This document shows positions 35,728 through 46,361 of a DNA stretch of 64,000 nucleotides, piece by piece. Below the pieces are notes generated by a model. The model made no database searches. It was not told where the DNA came from and saw nothing but the letters and a program-made list of their open reading frames with translations. Position numbers and translations under genes: made by a program. The DNA is from Marinobacter gudaonensis (lineage in GTDB: Bacteria > Pseudomonadota > Gammaproteobacteria > Pseudomonadales > Oleiphilaceae). Location of the stretch: assembly GCF_900115175.1 (NCBI RefSeq), contig NZ_FOYV01000001.1, positions 2,790,001 through 2,854,000 on the forward strand, written 5' to 3'. Each line of letters begins with the position of its first letter. Position 1 is the first letter of the stretch.

Positions 35728-36558
35728 TCAGTTATGTTCGAGCGTGTCCAGCTCCGCTGGCAGTTCGATCTCGCGTTTCTGCCGGGTCAACGGGCAGTCG
35801 AAGGCAAGATAAACGGCCAGCAGCTGTAGCGGCTGTTTGGCGGGGCGCCCATAGAGGCGATCGCCTATGATGGGGTGCCCCAGGCCCGCCAGGTGGCGGC
35901 GAATCTGGTGCTTTCGCCCGGTTTCAATGGTGACCGACAGCAGGGATGTCTGGTTGTTCTGATGGGTTTCCAGGGTGGAGACGCGGCTGAGTGCGGGCTT
36001 ACCTTCGACCGGCGCATCAACAGACTGGTCCTGTATGTCCAGTAATCCGCTCACCCTGGCACGATACCGCTTGGTCATGGCTCGTTCGCTAAACCGCTTT
36101 GAGAGCGCGCCCGCCGCCTTCGGGTCGTGGGCTATCAGCATCAGCCCGGCAGCGTCGGCGTCCAGCCGGTGGATCAGAAAACAGGGTTTGTTCAGCCGGA
36201 TTTCGGCCATCCGCAGGAGGCTGCAATGGTCACCCCACTGTGAGCCCTGGGCCAGCACGCCGTGGGGCTTGAACCACGCGGTGTAGCGGCCGAAGTCCGC
36301 GATCAGCACCGGTTCGGCCGGTTTCCGGCCCAGGACTGACTCATCGTAGAACAGCTCCAGTCGAACGCCAGGCTTAAGCTCTTTGGTCGCTCGTCGCAGT
36401 CTCAACCGTTTGCCCTTGTGGGTCCACCAGCAGGCCCCTTTGGTCATCGCATCCTTGAGTTTCTGTTTCGAAAGCTCCTTAGGGAGTTTCGGAGCCTGGC
36501 TCAGGGCATCAATCGCTTTGCCGGGTTCGGTGAGAGTAATGTCAATGGTGATGCGCAT
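35728..36558 (-). CDS. RluA family pseudouridine synthase
   Basis: A 276-residue RNA pseudouridine synthase. The catalytic motif HRLDADAAGLMLIA (the Asp after HRL) lies near residue 133; RKHQIRRHLAGLGHPIIGDRLYG marks the C-terminal half. The N-terminal 80 residues carry basic segments and no clear S4 domain. The target RNA is unknown. The open frame extends to 37215, but those codons are antisense to gmk; ATG 36558 (MRITIDITL) is chosen. Confidence 0.87.
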   Translation of the reverse strand: MRITIDITLTEPGKAIDALSQAPKLPKELSKQKLKDAMTKGACWWTHKGKRLRLRRATKELKPGVRLELFYDESVLGRKPAEPVLIADFGRYTAWFKPHGVLAQGSQWGDHCSLLRMAEIRLNKPCFLIHRLDADAAGLMLIAHDPKAAGALSKRFSERAMTKRYRARVSGLLDIQDQSVDAPVEGKPALSRVSTLETHQNNQTSLLSVTIETGRKHQIRRHLAGLGHPIIGDRLYGRPAKQPLQLLAVYLAFDCPLTRQKREIELPAELDTLEHN

Positions 36559-36627
36559 GGCGTGGTTTCTGGATCCGGTGTCAGTGGTGGCAATAGTATC
36601 AGCTGACGGCGGCCCGGGGTGCGGTGA

Positions 36628-37368
<741 letters not shown>

Positions 37369-37451
37369 GGGGTTTTCCTGTATACAAATTGCACCGGCCA
37401 CAGTAAACTGTGCGGTCTGCTGAATCAGTCATTTTATTTGTCGGGGAAGTT

Positions 37452-37664
37452 ATGGCACGAGTTACCGTAGAAGATTGCCTGGAAAACGTTGATAACCGCT
37501 TCCAGCTGGTCATGCTGGCTACCAAGCGTGCCCGTCAGCTCGCGACCAAGGGCGCCGAGCCGATGGTGGCCGAAGAGAACGACAAGCCAACGGTGATTGC
37601 CCTGCGCGAAATCGCCGAAGGCAAGATTACTCGGGATCTGCTCAAGGAAGAAGACGACGAGTAA
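37452..37664 (+). CDS. rpoZ: RNA polymerase omega subunit
   Basis: A 70-residue subunit. [20 protein letters not shown] and [12 protein letters not shown] are the conserved core; the C-terminus is acidic. It assists assembly of RNA polymerase and forms part of the ppGpp site, fitting its neighbour spoT. ATG 37452 follows GGGGAAG; the longer frame to 37410 is rejected. Confidence 0.96.
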   Translation: MARVTVEDCLENVDNRFQLVMLATKRARQLATKGAEPMVAEENDKPTVIALREIAEGKITRDLLKEEDDE

Positions 37665-37778
37665 GCGATCTGCGCAAAACAGGTCTATAAGTACCTGTGC
37701 GCAAGTGAGACCCGTTGAAATCTGTCCCCGCGGTTTTATAGTGTAGCTATAGAGCGTTGCTGGAAGGACTATGGAAGG

Positions 37779-37806
37779 ACCCGGATGCGTGCATTCGGGT
37801 TTTTTT
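37779..37806 (+). terminator. terminator between rpoZ and spoT
   Basis: A 9-bp stem (37779-37787 with 37792-37800, one G-U pair), loop CGTG, then T6. It lies 33 bases upstream of spoT, so spoT needs readthrough or a promoter of its own. Confidence 0.85.
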
Positions 37807-37838
37807 GTCCCTGAATTTTATGAGCTTGTGGAGGCGCG

Positions 37839-39980
37839 GTGTCGGCAGAGGCGACGGTTGAAGGGCTTGCCAGGGAGCTGAGCTCCTATCTGGATACCAA
37901 TCGCATCAATCAGGTGCGACGGGCCTATTATTACGCCGAACAGGCCCACGAGGGCCAGATGCGCAAAAGCGGCGACCGCTACATCACCCACCCCCTGGCC
38001 GTTGCCCATATTCTTGCCGACCTGCGGCTGGACCATCAGAGCCTGATGGCTGCCATGCTTCACGACGTGATTGAAGACACCGGCATTCCCAAGGATGCCC
38101 TGGCCGAGCAGTTTGGCGAGGATGTCGCGGAACTGGTGGATGGGGTCAGCAAGCTGACCCAGATCGAGTTTCGATCCCGGGCGGAAGCCCAGGCTGAAAA
38201 TTTCCAGAAAATGACCCTGGCCATGGCCCGGGACATCCGCGTGATCCTGGTAAAGCTGGCGGATCGTCTTCACAACATGCGCACTCTCGGGCCCATGCCC
38301 TACGAGAAGCGCCAGCGTATTGCCAACGAGACCCTGGACATCTATGCCCCCATCGCCAACCGGCTCGGCATGCATTCCATCTGCACCGAACTGGAGGATC
38401 TGGGCTTTTCCTCGCTGTACCCCATGCGCTCCAAATACATCTCCAAGGCGGTGGAGAAACTGCGGGGCAGCCATCGGGAGATCATTGAGGATATCCGCGG
38501 CAAGCTGCAGGAAAAGCTTGAAGAGAGGGGGCTTCCTGGCCGGATCCTGGGCCGGGAAAAGCATCTGAACAGCATCTACAACAAGATGAAGTTCAAGCAG
38601 AAATCCTTCCACGAGATCATGGATGTGTATGCCTTCCGGATCATCACCGACACCGAGGACGACTGCTACCGCATCCTGGGCGCGGTGCATAGCCTGTACA
38701 AGCCGCTGCCGGGCCGCTTCAAGGATTACATCGCCATGCCGAAGGCCAACGGCTACCAGTCCTTGCACACCACGCTGTTCGGCATGCATGTGAACATTGA
38801 AATCCAGATCCGCACCGAGGAAATGGAGCACATTGCCAACAATGGTATTGCCGCCCACTGGATGTACAAGAACGAGCCAAGCAGCGTCACCAGCGTGAAT
38901 CAGGCGCGGGTGGACCGTTGGGTGAAAGGACTGATGGAAATGCGCGAGCGGGCGGATGACTCCATGGAGTTCATCGAGCACGTAAAAGTGGATCTGTTTC
39001 CCGACGAAATCTACGTGTTCACGCCCAAGGGCCGCATCATGGAGCTGCCCAGCGGCGCGACGCCGGTGGATTTCGCCTACGCCATCCATACCGACATCGG
39101 CAACGCCACGGTGGCCTGCCGGATCAACCGTAATCTGGGCTCCTTGAGTCAGCCGCTGCAAAGTGGACAGACCGTCGAGATCATCACCGCTCCGGGTGCC
39201 CGCCCGAACCCGGCCTGGCTGAGCTTCGTGGTCACCGGCAAGGCCCGAAGCAGCATCCGCCATGTCCTCAAGAGCCAGAAGCGGGCGGAATCCCTGGAAC
39301 TTGGCCGCACACTACTGAAGCGCTCCCTGAAGGGTTTTGGCACCCGGCTTTCCGAGATCAGTGATGCCCAGAAGCAGGCGGTGGTCAATCACAACCAGGT
39401 GAACAGCTTTGACGACCTGATCAGCGATATCGGGCTTGGCAACCGCATGGCGTATCTGGTGGCGCGGCAACTGGTGACCGGTTCCGAGGCCCCTGAAACC
39501 AGCGGAGAAGCCCGGGATATCGAGGGTGGCAACCACAGTCCGGTCACTATTCGGGGCACGGAAGGGCTGCTGGTGCGCTTTGCCAGCTGTTGCAAGCCCA
39601 TCCCGGGCGACCCAGTGGTGGGGGTGATGGATTCTGGTCGAGGTATGGTCATTCACTCAGACACCTGTTCCCGGTTGCCGGAGGACGATGAGGGGCGGGC
39701 CCGTTTGACCAACCTCAAGTGGGCCAAGGACATTACCGACGAGTTTTCCGTGGAGCTCCGCGTTGAGCTTGAGCGCCAGCGTGGGGTGATCGCCGAGATG
39801 GCCAATGCGGTGGCCATGGCGGACGGCAACATCGAGCGCATCAATGTGGAGGAGCAAAACGCTCGCTTCGGGGTTGTCAGCCTGGTGGTTCACGTGAACG
39901 GGCGCAAACACCTGGCCCGGGTGATGCGGCGGATTCGTAACATCCGAGCCATCACTCACATCAGTCGGGTGCGGCACTGA
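37839..39980 (+). CDS. spoT: bifunctional (p)ppGpp synthase/hydrolase SpoT
   Basis: A 713-residue stringent-response enzyme. The HD hydrolase domain (about 20-200) keeps HDVIEDT; the synthetase domain (about 230-360) contains GREKHLNSIYNKM, FRIITDTEDDCYRILG and KDYIAMPKANGYQSLHTTL; TGS (about 385-445) and C-terminal ACT domains follow. The intact HD motif marks it as SpoT rather than RelA. It starts with GTG at 37839 after TGGAGG. Confidence 0.96.
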   Translation: MSAEATVEGLARELSSYLDTNRINQVRRAYYYAEQAHEGQMRKSGDRYITHPLAVAHILADLRLDHQSLMAAMLHDVIEDTGIPKDALAEQFGEDVAELVDGVSKLTQIEFRSRAEAQAENFQKMTLAMARDIRVILVKLADRLHNMRTLGPMPYEKRQRIANETLDIYAPIANRLGMHSICTELEDLGFSSLYPMRSKYISKAVEKLRGSHREIIEDIRGKLQEKLEERGLPGRILGREKHLNSIYNKMKFKQKSFHEIMDVYAFRIITDTEDDCYRILGAVHSLYKPLPGRFKDYIAMPKANGYQSLHTTLFGMHVNIEIQIRTEEMEHIANNGIAAHWMYKNEPSSVTSVNQARVDRWVKGLMEMRERADDSMEFIEHVKVDLFPDEIYVFTPKGRIMELPSGATPVDFAYAIHTDIGNATVACRINRNLGSLSQPLQSGQTVEIITAPGARPNPAWLSFVVTGKARSSIRHVLKSQKRAESLELGRTLLKRSLKGFGTRLSEISDAQKQAVVNHNQVNSFDDLISDIGLGNRMAYLVARQLVTGSEAPETSGEARDIEGGNHSPVTIRGTEGLLVRFASCCKPIPGDPVVGVMDSGRGMVIHSDTCSRLPEDDEGRARLTNLKWAKDITDEFSVELRVELERQRGVIAEMANAVAMADGNIERINVEEQNARFGVVSLVVHVNGRKHLARVMRRIRNIRAITHISRVRH

Positions 39981-40058
39981 CCGCGACCAAAGCCCGGTTG
40001 ACAGTCGCACAGCCCAGGGGCGACGATTGGCGTTTTGCAAACGAGGAATACTAGGGTC

Positions 40059-40445
40059 ATGACCAACAAATCCGTAATCCAGACCGAGAATGCCCCCCAG
40101 GCGATTGGTACCTACTCCCAGGCAGTAAAAGCCGGTGACACGGTGTACCTGTCTGGCCAGATTCCTCTGGTGCCCGAAACCATGGAGGTGGTGCCCGGTG
40201 ATTTCTCCGCCAAGACCCGCCAGGTGTTCGACAACCTCAAGGCGGTCTGTGAGGCGGCAGGTGGTGAGCTCAAGGATATTGTAAAGCTCAATATCTACAT
40301 GACCGACCTGGCGAACTTTGCCACGGTGAATGAAATTATGGCGACTTACTTCCAGGAGCCATACCCGGCCCGCGCGGCAGTGGGTGTTGCCGCACTGCCC
40401 AAAGGCGTTCCCATTGAAATGGAAGCAGTAATGGTGCTCAGCTGA
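40059..40445 (+). CDS. ridA: RidA family enamine/imine deaminase
   Basis: A 128-residue protein. [36 protein letters not shown] and the signature [21 protein letters not shown] include the catalytic arginine. RidA hydrolyses reactive 2-aminoacrylate made by PLP enzymes. ATG 40059 is chosen. It follows spoT as in Pseudomonas and ends before a bidirectional terminator. Confidence 0.95.
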   Translation: MTNKSVIQTENAPQAIGTYSQAVKAGDTVYLSGQIPLVPETMEVVPGDFSAKTRQVFDNLKAVCEAAGGELKDIVKLNIYMTDLANFATVNEIMATYFQEPYPARAAVGVAALPKGVPIEMEAVMVLS

Positions 40446-40469
40446 TACCAGATTCCGGTGCCAGCAGAC

Positions 40470-40497
40470 AAAAAAGGCGGCTTTGGCCGCCTTTTTT
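40470..40497. terminator. bidirectional terminator after ridA
   Basis: Six-base GC stem GGCGGC/GCCGCC with a TTTG loop, flanked by A6 and T6; it serves ridA and the converging epimerase gene. Confidence 0.9.
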
Positions 40498-40502
40498 CGT
40501 TC

Positions 40503-41375
40503 TCAGCCGGTGAGCTTGTCGATCATCGGCCGGTAACCTGCCCGGAAATCCGGAAATTGGAAGGTGAAGCCGGTGGCCAGGAGGCGGGCATTGGAGCAGC
40601 GTTTGCTGCCCGCCCTGCCGCCTTTGCGGGCATCGGGCGTGGGCTCCGCGCATGGCGTTTGTTGCTGCACCCAGCGGACCACTTCGTCGAGCCGCACGGG
40701 CTCACAGTCGCTGGCGATATATCGGGGTTCAAGCTGTCTGCCAGCAAGCGCCTGCCGGATCAGGTAGGCGGCGGCCTCGGCCGCGTCTTCCTCATGAATG
40801 CGGTTGCTGAACGGCGCCGGTGACTGCGGGTCCATTCGCCCGGCAATTACCTCTTCCAGGAAGCGCTGCCGCGTGGGGCCGTAGATACCGCTGAAACGAA
40901 TCACCGTGGCCGGATGGCCGCTTTCAAGGGCCACCTGTTCGCCGGCCAGTACCAGTTGGCCGCTGAAGCGCGCTGGCTCTGTGACACTGGATTCATCCAC
41001 CCAGCTGTCGTCATCCTGGGCGTATACGCTGGTGCTGCTGATAAAGAACAGGTGTCGCAACGACTGGCCGTTCAGGGCGTCGAGCAGGTTTTTCAGGCCG
41101 GTCACATAGGCATTGCGATAACCTTCTTCGTCATAGCTCGACGGTGTCAGGCAGTACAGGACGATATCCAGGCGTCCGGGCAGCCTTCCGACGAGGGTTT
41201 CCGGTCGGGTCAGGTCGGCACCAATACCGGTCACCCCGGCGGGCACCTGTGCGGGATTCCGGCGCAGGCCGAATACGTCGGCGTTGCCCACCAGCCGGGA
41301 GGCGATGGCCCCGCCGAGCTTGCCGCAACCTGCAATCAGGATTCGGGGTCGCTCGCTGTGTTCAGTGATTGCCAT
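40503..41375 (-). CDS. NAD-dependent epimerase/dehydratase family (extended SDR) protein
   Basis: A 290-residue Rossmann protein. The nucleotide motif ILIAGCGKLGGAIASRL is near residue 15; HLFFISSTSVYAQ and RFSGIYGPTRQRFLEEV are typical of extended SDRs. The usual YxxxK pair is not readable in the expected place (FSGQLVLAGEQVAL), so classical epimerase chemistry is doubtful; YeeZ-like proteins share this layout. A TTG start at 41387 is possible, but ATG 41375 is preferred. Confidence 0.82.
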   Translation of the reverse strand: MAITEHSERPRILIAGCGKLGGAIASRLVGNADVFGLRRNPAQVPAGVTGIGADLTRPETLVGRLPGRLDIVLYCLTPSSYDEEGYRNAYVTGLKNLLDALNGQSLRHLFFISSTSVYAQDDDSWVDESSVTEPARFSGQLVLAGEQVALESGHPATVIRFSGIYGPTRQRFLEEVIAGRMDPQSPAPFSNRIHEEDAAEAAAYLIRQALAGRQLEPRYIASDCEPVRLDEVVRWVQQQTPCAEPTPDARKGGRAGSKRCSNARLLATGFTFQFPDFRAGYRPMIDKLTG

Positions 41376-41451
41376 AGACAATTTCAATCCTTATGCTTTA
41401 GCTCATAAATAAGTGAAACTTCGACCCGCATCGATCTGACCGGAGCTCACC

Positions 41452-42411
41452 ATGACTCTCACCGAGTTACGATACGTCGTTACGCTGGCCCGTGAAAGGC
41501 ATTTTGGCCGGGCCGCGGAGCGCTGTCATGTCAGCCAGCCAACCCTCAGTGTTGCCGTGAAAAAGCTCGAGGATGAACTGGGCATCCCCTTGTTTGAGCG
41601 CAGCAAGAGCAGCATCCGGGTCACCGAGACCGGGCAGCGGATCATCGAGCAGGCACAGCGGGTACTCGACCAGGTTGGTCTGATCCGGGACATGGCTCAG
41701 GATGGCAAGAACCAGCTCAACTCGCCTTTGAAAGTGGGTGCTATCTACACCATCGGTCCCTACCTGTTTCCGCACTTGCTGCCAGAGTTGAGGCGGGCGG
41801 CGCCGGAGATGCCGCTGTACATCGAGGAAAACTACACGGCCAACCTGCGGCAGAAGCTTCGCCAGTCGGATTTGGATGCCATAATCATTGCGCTGCCCTT
41901 TGAAGAGCCCGAGGTAGTGACCCTGCCGCTGTATGACGAGCCTTTTGTGGTGCTGTTGCCAGCGGGCCATCCGTTGGCCGAGAAAAGCCAGTTAACCGCC
42001 GATGAGCTCGCCCGCGAACAGCTCTTGTTGCTTGGCCCCGGTCATTGTTTCCGTGACCAGGTGCTGGAATCCTGTCCACCGCTGGTGGAAGCGGTGACCC
42101 ATCGCGTGGATACCGGCTCGCCAGCTCTTGTGACCGAGGGTAGCTCCCTGGAAACTATTCGCCACATGGTGGCGTCCGGTCTCGGTATAACCGTGTTGCC
42201 GTTGTCGGCGGCCACCGCCATGCAGTACCACGAGGATATCCTGGCGGTGCGGCCATTTGCCCCGCCGGTGCCGTTCCGTACGGTAGCCCTGGCGTGGCGG
42301 GTAACCTTCCCCCGGCCCAAGGCGATTGACGTGCTCTCACTGGCAGCGAGCCAGTGCCGGGTTATCGAAAAAGCCAAGACCGACACGGCTTCTGTGGCCG
42401 AAAGCGCCTGA
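41452..42411 (+). CDS. oxyR: hydrogen peroxide-sensing regulator OxyR
   Basis: A 319-residue LysR-type activator. The N-terminal HTH (RHFGRAAERCHVSQPTLSVAVKKLE) is followed by the sensing domain with Cys199 and Cys208 in GHCFRDQVLESC, the same numbering as the redox pair of E. coli OxyR. Peroxide forms a disulfide between them and activates transcription of antioxidant genes. It lies 8 bases before recG, as in Pseudomonas. Confidence 0.96.
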   Translation: MTLTELRYVVTLARERHFGRAAERCHVSQPTLSVAVKKLEDELGIPLFERSKSSIRVTETGQRIIEQAQRVLDQVGLIRDMAQDGKNQLNSPLKVGAIYTIGPYLFPHLLPELRRAAPEMPLYIEENYTANLRQKLRQSDLDAIIIALPFEEPEVVTLPLYDEPFVVLLPAGHPLAEKSQLTADELAREQLLLLGPGHCFRDQVLESCPPLVEAVTHRVDTGSPALVTEGSSLETIRHMVASGLGITVLPLSAATAMQYHEDILAVRPFAPPVPFRTVALAWRVTFPRPKAIDVLSLAASQCRVIEKAKTDTASVAESA

Positions 42412-42419
42412 GTCTCTCC

Positions 42420-44495
42420 ATGACGTCACTGGATGACATCCCGGTCACCCAGCTCAAGGGCGTAGGAAGCGCCCTGGCAGACAAGCTTGCCAAGCTGGGC
42501 ATAGTTTCCCTTCAGGATCTGTTGTTCCATCTTCCGCACCGCTACGAGGATCGGACCCGGATTGTGCCGATGGGCAGCTTGCGCATCGGCGATGTGGCTG
42601 TGGTGGAGGGCGAGGTGATGAAGTCGGACCTGGTGATGGGGCGACGCCGCAGCCTGCAGGTAACGCTCAGAGACAATTCCGGGTTCCTGGTCATGCGGTT
42701 CTTTCACTTCAATGCCGCACAGAAGAATCAGCTGATCGAGGGCGCAAGGGTGCGCTGTTTCGGCGAGGTTCGGCCAGGCCGGGCCGGTTACGAATTCTAT
42801 CACCCGGAGTACCAGGTTAACCCGCCGCCCATGTCGCCGGAAGGTCAGGCCACCCTGACACCGGTCTATCCCCTGACCGAGGGCATTCAGCAGCCCCGTG
42901 TGCGGTCCCTGTGCCAGCAGGCCCTGGGCTATCTACAGCGCTATCCGATCAGGGACTGGCTACCCGAAAATTTTTTGGCCGAGTACCAGTTGCCAGCCAT
43001 TACAGAAGCCGTGCAACTGGTGCATGCCCCGCCAGCAAACGCACCGGTGCACCTGCTGATGCAAGGTCGCCATCCGGCCCAGCAGCGGTTGGTCATGGAG
43101 GAACTGCTGGCGCACCAGTTGAGCCTACTGCAGGTACGTGAACAGATCCAGGCCCGTGAGGCCCTGCCGCTACTGCCCACCGGCGACCTGCCGGAACGCT
43201 TTCTCGACGCCCTGCCGTTTTCGCTCACCGGCGCCCAGCGCCACGTGCTGGCCGATATCCGGCAGGACCTTAGCCAGCCGCTGCCCATGCTACGGCTGGT
43301 GCAGGGCGACGTCGGTTCCGGTAAAACCGTGGTCGCCGCCCTGGCGGCCCTGCAGGCCATTGGCGCTGGCGCCCAGGTGGCTCTGATGGCGCCGACGGAA
43401 ATTCTCGCCGAACAGCACTTCCAGAATTTCAGCGCCTGGCTGGAGCCGCTGGGCATACGGCTGGCGTGGCTGTCAGGCAAGGTCAAGGGCAGGGCAAGGA
43501 CTGAGGCCCTGTCGTCTGTCAGTTCCGGCGAGGCGGCGGTGGTGATCGGTACCCATGCACTGTTCCAGGATGAGGTAGCATTCCAGCGTCTGGCGTTGGT
43601 CATTGTCGACGAGCAGCACCGGTTTGGGGTTCATCAAAGGCTGGCCCTTCGGGAGAAGGGTGTGGGAGGAGCACTGGCGCCGCACCAACTGATCATGACA
43701 GCAACGCCGATTCCCCGTACGCTGGCCATGAGCGCCTATGCCGACCTCGACACATCGGTGATCGATGAATTGCCACCTGGCCGTAAGCCTATAGAAACCA
43801 TTGTAATACCCGACAGCCGCCGGGACGATGTCATTGATCGGGTTCGTAACGCCTGCCGCGACGGACGACAGGCCTACTGGGTGTGTACCCTGATTGAAGA
43901 ATCCGAAGCGCTGCAGTGCCAGGCGGCAGAGGTGACCGCCGGCGAGCTGGCGGAGCGGCTTCCGGAACTGAAAGTCGGCCTTGTGCATGGCCGTCTCAAG
44001 GCTCAGGAAAAGGCGGCCGTGATGGACGAGTTCAAGGCCGGGGTCCTGGACCTTCTGGTGGCGACGACCGTGATTGAAGTGGGCGTGGATGTGCCTAATG
44101 CCTCACTGATTATCATCGAGAACCCGGAGCGTCTCGGCCTGGCCCAGCTGCATCAGCTGCGCGGCCGGGTGGGCCGTGGCGAGCAGGCGAGTTTTTGCGT
44201 GCTGATGTACCATCCGCCGCTCTCTGAGAATGGCCGGGCGCGGCTGCAGGCGCTCAGAGATAGTCAGGATGGCTTTTTCATCGCTGAGAAGGATCTTGAG
44301 ATACGGGGGCCGGGCGAGGTTCTGGGCACCCGGCAAACCGGTATGATGCAGTTCAGGCTGGCGGATTTCGAGCGCGACAAGGGCTGGATTGAGCCGGTCC
44401 GGAAGATGGCACCGGAGCTCATGGCGCAGCCGGAGGTGGTACGTGCCCTGGTGCGGCGCTGGTTGGGCGAGAAAACCCGTTACGGTGATGTCTGA
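42420..44495 (+). CDS. recG: ATP-dependent DNA helicase RecG
   Basis: A 691-residue branch-migration helicase. The N-terminal wedge/OB region occupies about 1-160; Walker A GDVGSGKTVVA is near residue 305, the DEQH box VIVDEQHRFG near 405, MTATPIPRTL near 430, and helicase motif VI QLRGRVGRGEQASFC near 585. It rescues stalled forks. The frame opens inside oxyR, but the start is ATG 42420 (MTSLDDIPVTQLKGVG). Confidence 0.96.
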   Translation: MTSLDDIPVTQLKGVGSALADKLAKLGIVSLQDLLFHLPHRYEDRTRIVPMGSLRIGDVAVVEGEVMKSDLVMGRRRSLQVTLRDNSGFLVMRFFHFNAAQKNQLIEGARVRCFGEVRPGRAGYEFYHPEYQVNPPPMSPEGQATLTPVYPLTEGIQQPRVRSLCQQALGYLQRYPIRDWLPENFLAEYQLPAITEAVQLVHAPPANAPVHLLMQGRHPAQQRLVMEELLAHQLSLLQVREQIQAREALPLLPTGDLPERFLDALPFSLTGAQRHVLADIRQDLSQPLPMLRLVQGDVGSGKTVVAALAALQAIGAGAQVALMAPTEILAEQHFQNFSAWLEPLGIRLAWLSGKVKGRARTEALSSVSSGEAAVVIGTHALFQDEVAFQRLALVIVDEQHRFGVHQRLALREKGVGGALAPHQLIMTATPIPRTLAMSAYADLDTSVIDELPPGRKPIETIVIPDSRRDDVIDRVRNACRDGRQAYWVCTLIEESEALQCQAAEVTAGELAERLPELKVGLVHGRLKAQEKAAVMDEFKAGVLDLLVATTVIEVGVDVPNASLIIIENPERLGLAQLHQLRGRVGRGEQASFCVLMYHPPLSENGRARLQALRDSQDGFFIAEKDLEIRGPGEVLGTRQTGMMQFRLADFERDKGWIEPVRKMAPELMAQPEVVRALVRRWLGEKTRYGDV

Positions 44496-44645
44496 GGTCG
44501 TCTGTTTCTGTTTCCGGCGCGTAATTTGGGTTTGGAAATGGAGTTCGATCAATACCCGGGTCGTGAGTTTGCCCTATACTGAGCATTAAGAAACCGATCA
44601 GGAACGGAATTTCCGACAGAAAACAGCAACATTCTGGAGACAACT

Positions 44646-46010
44646 ATGGATTTACCTGTTGCGGTTCAGCAGGCACTGGGTGATTCCGCGGCCGGAGTAT
44701 CACTGCGGGATGCGGGCCAGGCCACTCACAGCGAACTGCTTCGAATGGTTCTGCTGAGCGATGGGCAGGGCAACCTCCAGGTCATTTGCCGAAAGGACGA
44801 CATGATTGACCTGGAGCAGTTGAACAAAAGACTTGGGCGGGATTTGCGCCTGATGAAGCGACGGGAGCAGGTACGCGTGCGGGAACGGGCGGGGCTCAAG
44901 GCCTTGCCGGCATTGCCCTCGCTGACCGGCTGGCCCACCGTGGTAGACACGCGTGTGGACGAGTTGCTGGCGGTGGCCCTGGAGCTCGGCGAACAGAATC
45001 TGGCCATGGTAATGCCGGCGGAGGATTTTCGACTGCTGACTGCCAAGGCGGATCGTTTCAGCTTTGTGGTGCCGCCCGAGTCCATCGCCGTGAACCTCAC
45101 CGACCACGGTCGTGACCGGGACCAGCTCCATTCAGCCATCAAGAAATTCACCGGCATGAGAATCCAGCAGAGGCTGGAGGATACACTCGAACTGCCCCCA
45201 CTGCCTGAAACCGCACAGCGAATCATTCATCTTCGGGTGAACCCGAACGCGGTCATGGGAGACCTGGTGGATATCGTCGAAAGCGACCCCAGCCTGGCGG
45301 CGCAGGTGGTCAGTTGGGCTTCGTCTTCGTTTTATGCCGCGGCCGGTCAGGTCCGGTCAGTGCATGATGCGGTTTCCCGTGTGCTTGGTTTTGATCTGGT
45401 GATGAACCTGGCCATGGGGCTTTCCCTTGGCCGAGCACTGAAACAGCCTCAGGATCACCCGGATGGCTACGTGGACTACTGGCAGCAGGCCATTTGGCAG
45501 GCCCAGTCTGCGGGTATCCTGGCCAGCATGATGCCTCGGGGAGCGCGCCCGGTGTTTGGTCTCGCGTATCTGGCGGGGCTGTTGCACAATTTTGGGCACC
45601 TGGTACTGGCGCAGGTGTTTCCGCCTCATTTCAAGCTTGTGTGTCGGTCCCTGGAAGTCAATCCCGACATTGATTCGTCGGTGATCGAGCATTACCTGCT
45701 GGGGATAACCCGAGAGCAGATCGCGGCCCAGTTGATGGAAAACTGGGGCATGCCCGATGAAGTGACCCTGGCCATCCGGTATCAGAAAAATCCCGATTAC
45801 AGCGGCGTTCAGAATGTCTACGCCCGACTGTTGTGGCTCGGACGCCAGCTGCTGACAGCCAGGGGCGTGGCGCTGGGTGCCGGAGAAGAGGTGAGTCAGG
45901 CCTTCTATGACGAGCTTGGCCTCGATCGTGAGCAGGTGGAGGAGCAATTCGACGAACTGGTCCTGAGCAAGGACAGTGTCATGGCCATGGCCGGCATGAT
46001 GAACCAGTAA
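44646..46010 (+). CDS. YbaK-like plus HDOD domain signalling protein
   Basis: A 454-residue protein. Residues 1 to about 150 resemble the YbaK/EbsC aminoacyl-tRNA deacylase fold (LLRMVLLSDGQGNLQVICRKDDMIDLEQLNKRLGRDLRL). Residues 180-400 are an HDOD domain (LPPLPETAQRIIHLRVNP; VVSWASSSFYAAAGQVRSVHDAVSRVLGFDLV), a metal-free HD-like module found in signalling proteins. Pseudomonas has the same fusion after recG. Whether the YbaK part is active is unclear. Confidence 0.87.
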   Translation: MDLPVAVQQALGDSAAGVSLRDAGQATHSELLRMVLLSDGQGNLQVICRKDDMIDLEQLNKRLGRDLRLMKRREQVRVRERAGLKALPALPSLTGWPTVVDTRVDELLAVALELGEQNLAMVMPAEDFRLLTAKADRFSFVVPPESIAVNLTDHGRDRDQLHSAIKKFTGMRIQQRLEDTLELPPLPETAQRIIHLRVNPNAVMGDLVDIVESDPSLAAQVVSWASSSFYAAAGQVRSVHDAVSRVLGFDLVMNLAMGLSLGRALKQPQDHPDGYVDYWQQAIWQAQSAGILASMMPRGARPVFGLAYLAGLLHNFGHLVLAQVFPPHFKLVCRSLEVNPDIDSSVIEHYLLGITREQIAAQLMENWGMPDEVTLAIRYQKNPDYSGVQNVYARLLWLGRQLLTARGVALGAGEEVSQAFYDELGLDREQVEEQFDELVLSKDSVMAMAGMMNQ

Positions 46011-46361
46011 CCCCTGATCGCTACCGCTAACCCGAGCCGAAATCCCCGCAATCAGAACCTAAAAAAGCCGGCCAAATGGCCGGCAAGCTCACCCGCTTAT
46101 CGCAGAGTCGTCCAAACGTATCAGGAGAAAACAACGTAGGGCTGCGTCCGCCGCAGAGATCTGGATGCTGCCCTACTTTTTAAGTTAGACCCTGCGGGAG
46201 AAAAGAAAAGTCAACAGTTGCTGGCAACGCACCATGAGCCTGGTGTCATTTTTTGCGCGTGCCCCAGTGATTTGTTTTTAAAGAAATAAATGTCGGTTCC
46301 CGAGGCTTTGGGATTACAAAAAGTTACAAAATTCCGGTATGACCAGTGGATGTTGGCCCGG
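46011..46361. other. 351-base region after the HDOD gene
   Basis: It holds a GC hairpin preceded by A6 at 46061-46084 (terminator-like only on the minus strand) and a longer plus-strand hairpin with T5 at 46136-46181. The rest, 46187-46361, shows no gene or clear signal. Confidence 0.5.
46136..46181 (+). terminator. hairpin plus T5: terminator or end of a small RNA
   Basis: An outer 7-bp stem GTAGGGC/GCCCTAC (46136-46142 with 46170-46176) encloses an inner hairpin CTGCG/CGCAG and is followed by TTTTT. It lies 126 bases past the HDOD stop; it may end that message or a separate small RNA. Confidence 0.6.

Noticed and set aside
37818..39263. A 481-codon open frame opposite spoT (and similar long frames opposite speA, 5579-7087, and the oxidoreductase, 47721-49052)
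   Set aside because: All lie antisense to well-conserved genes, have low-complexity composition and no recognisable domains.
46061..46084. GC hairpin preceded by A6, as a terminator for the HDOD gene
   Set aside because: It has no T-tract on the plus strand and would terminate only minus-strand transcription, where the nearest gene ends 280 bases away.
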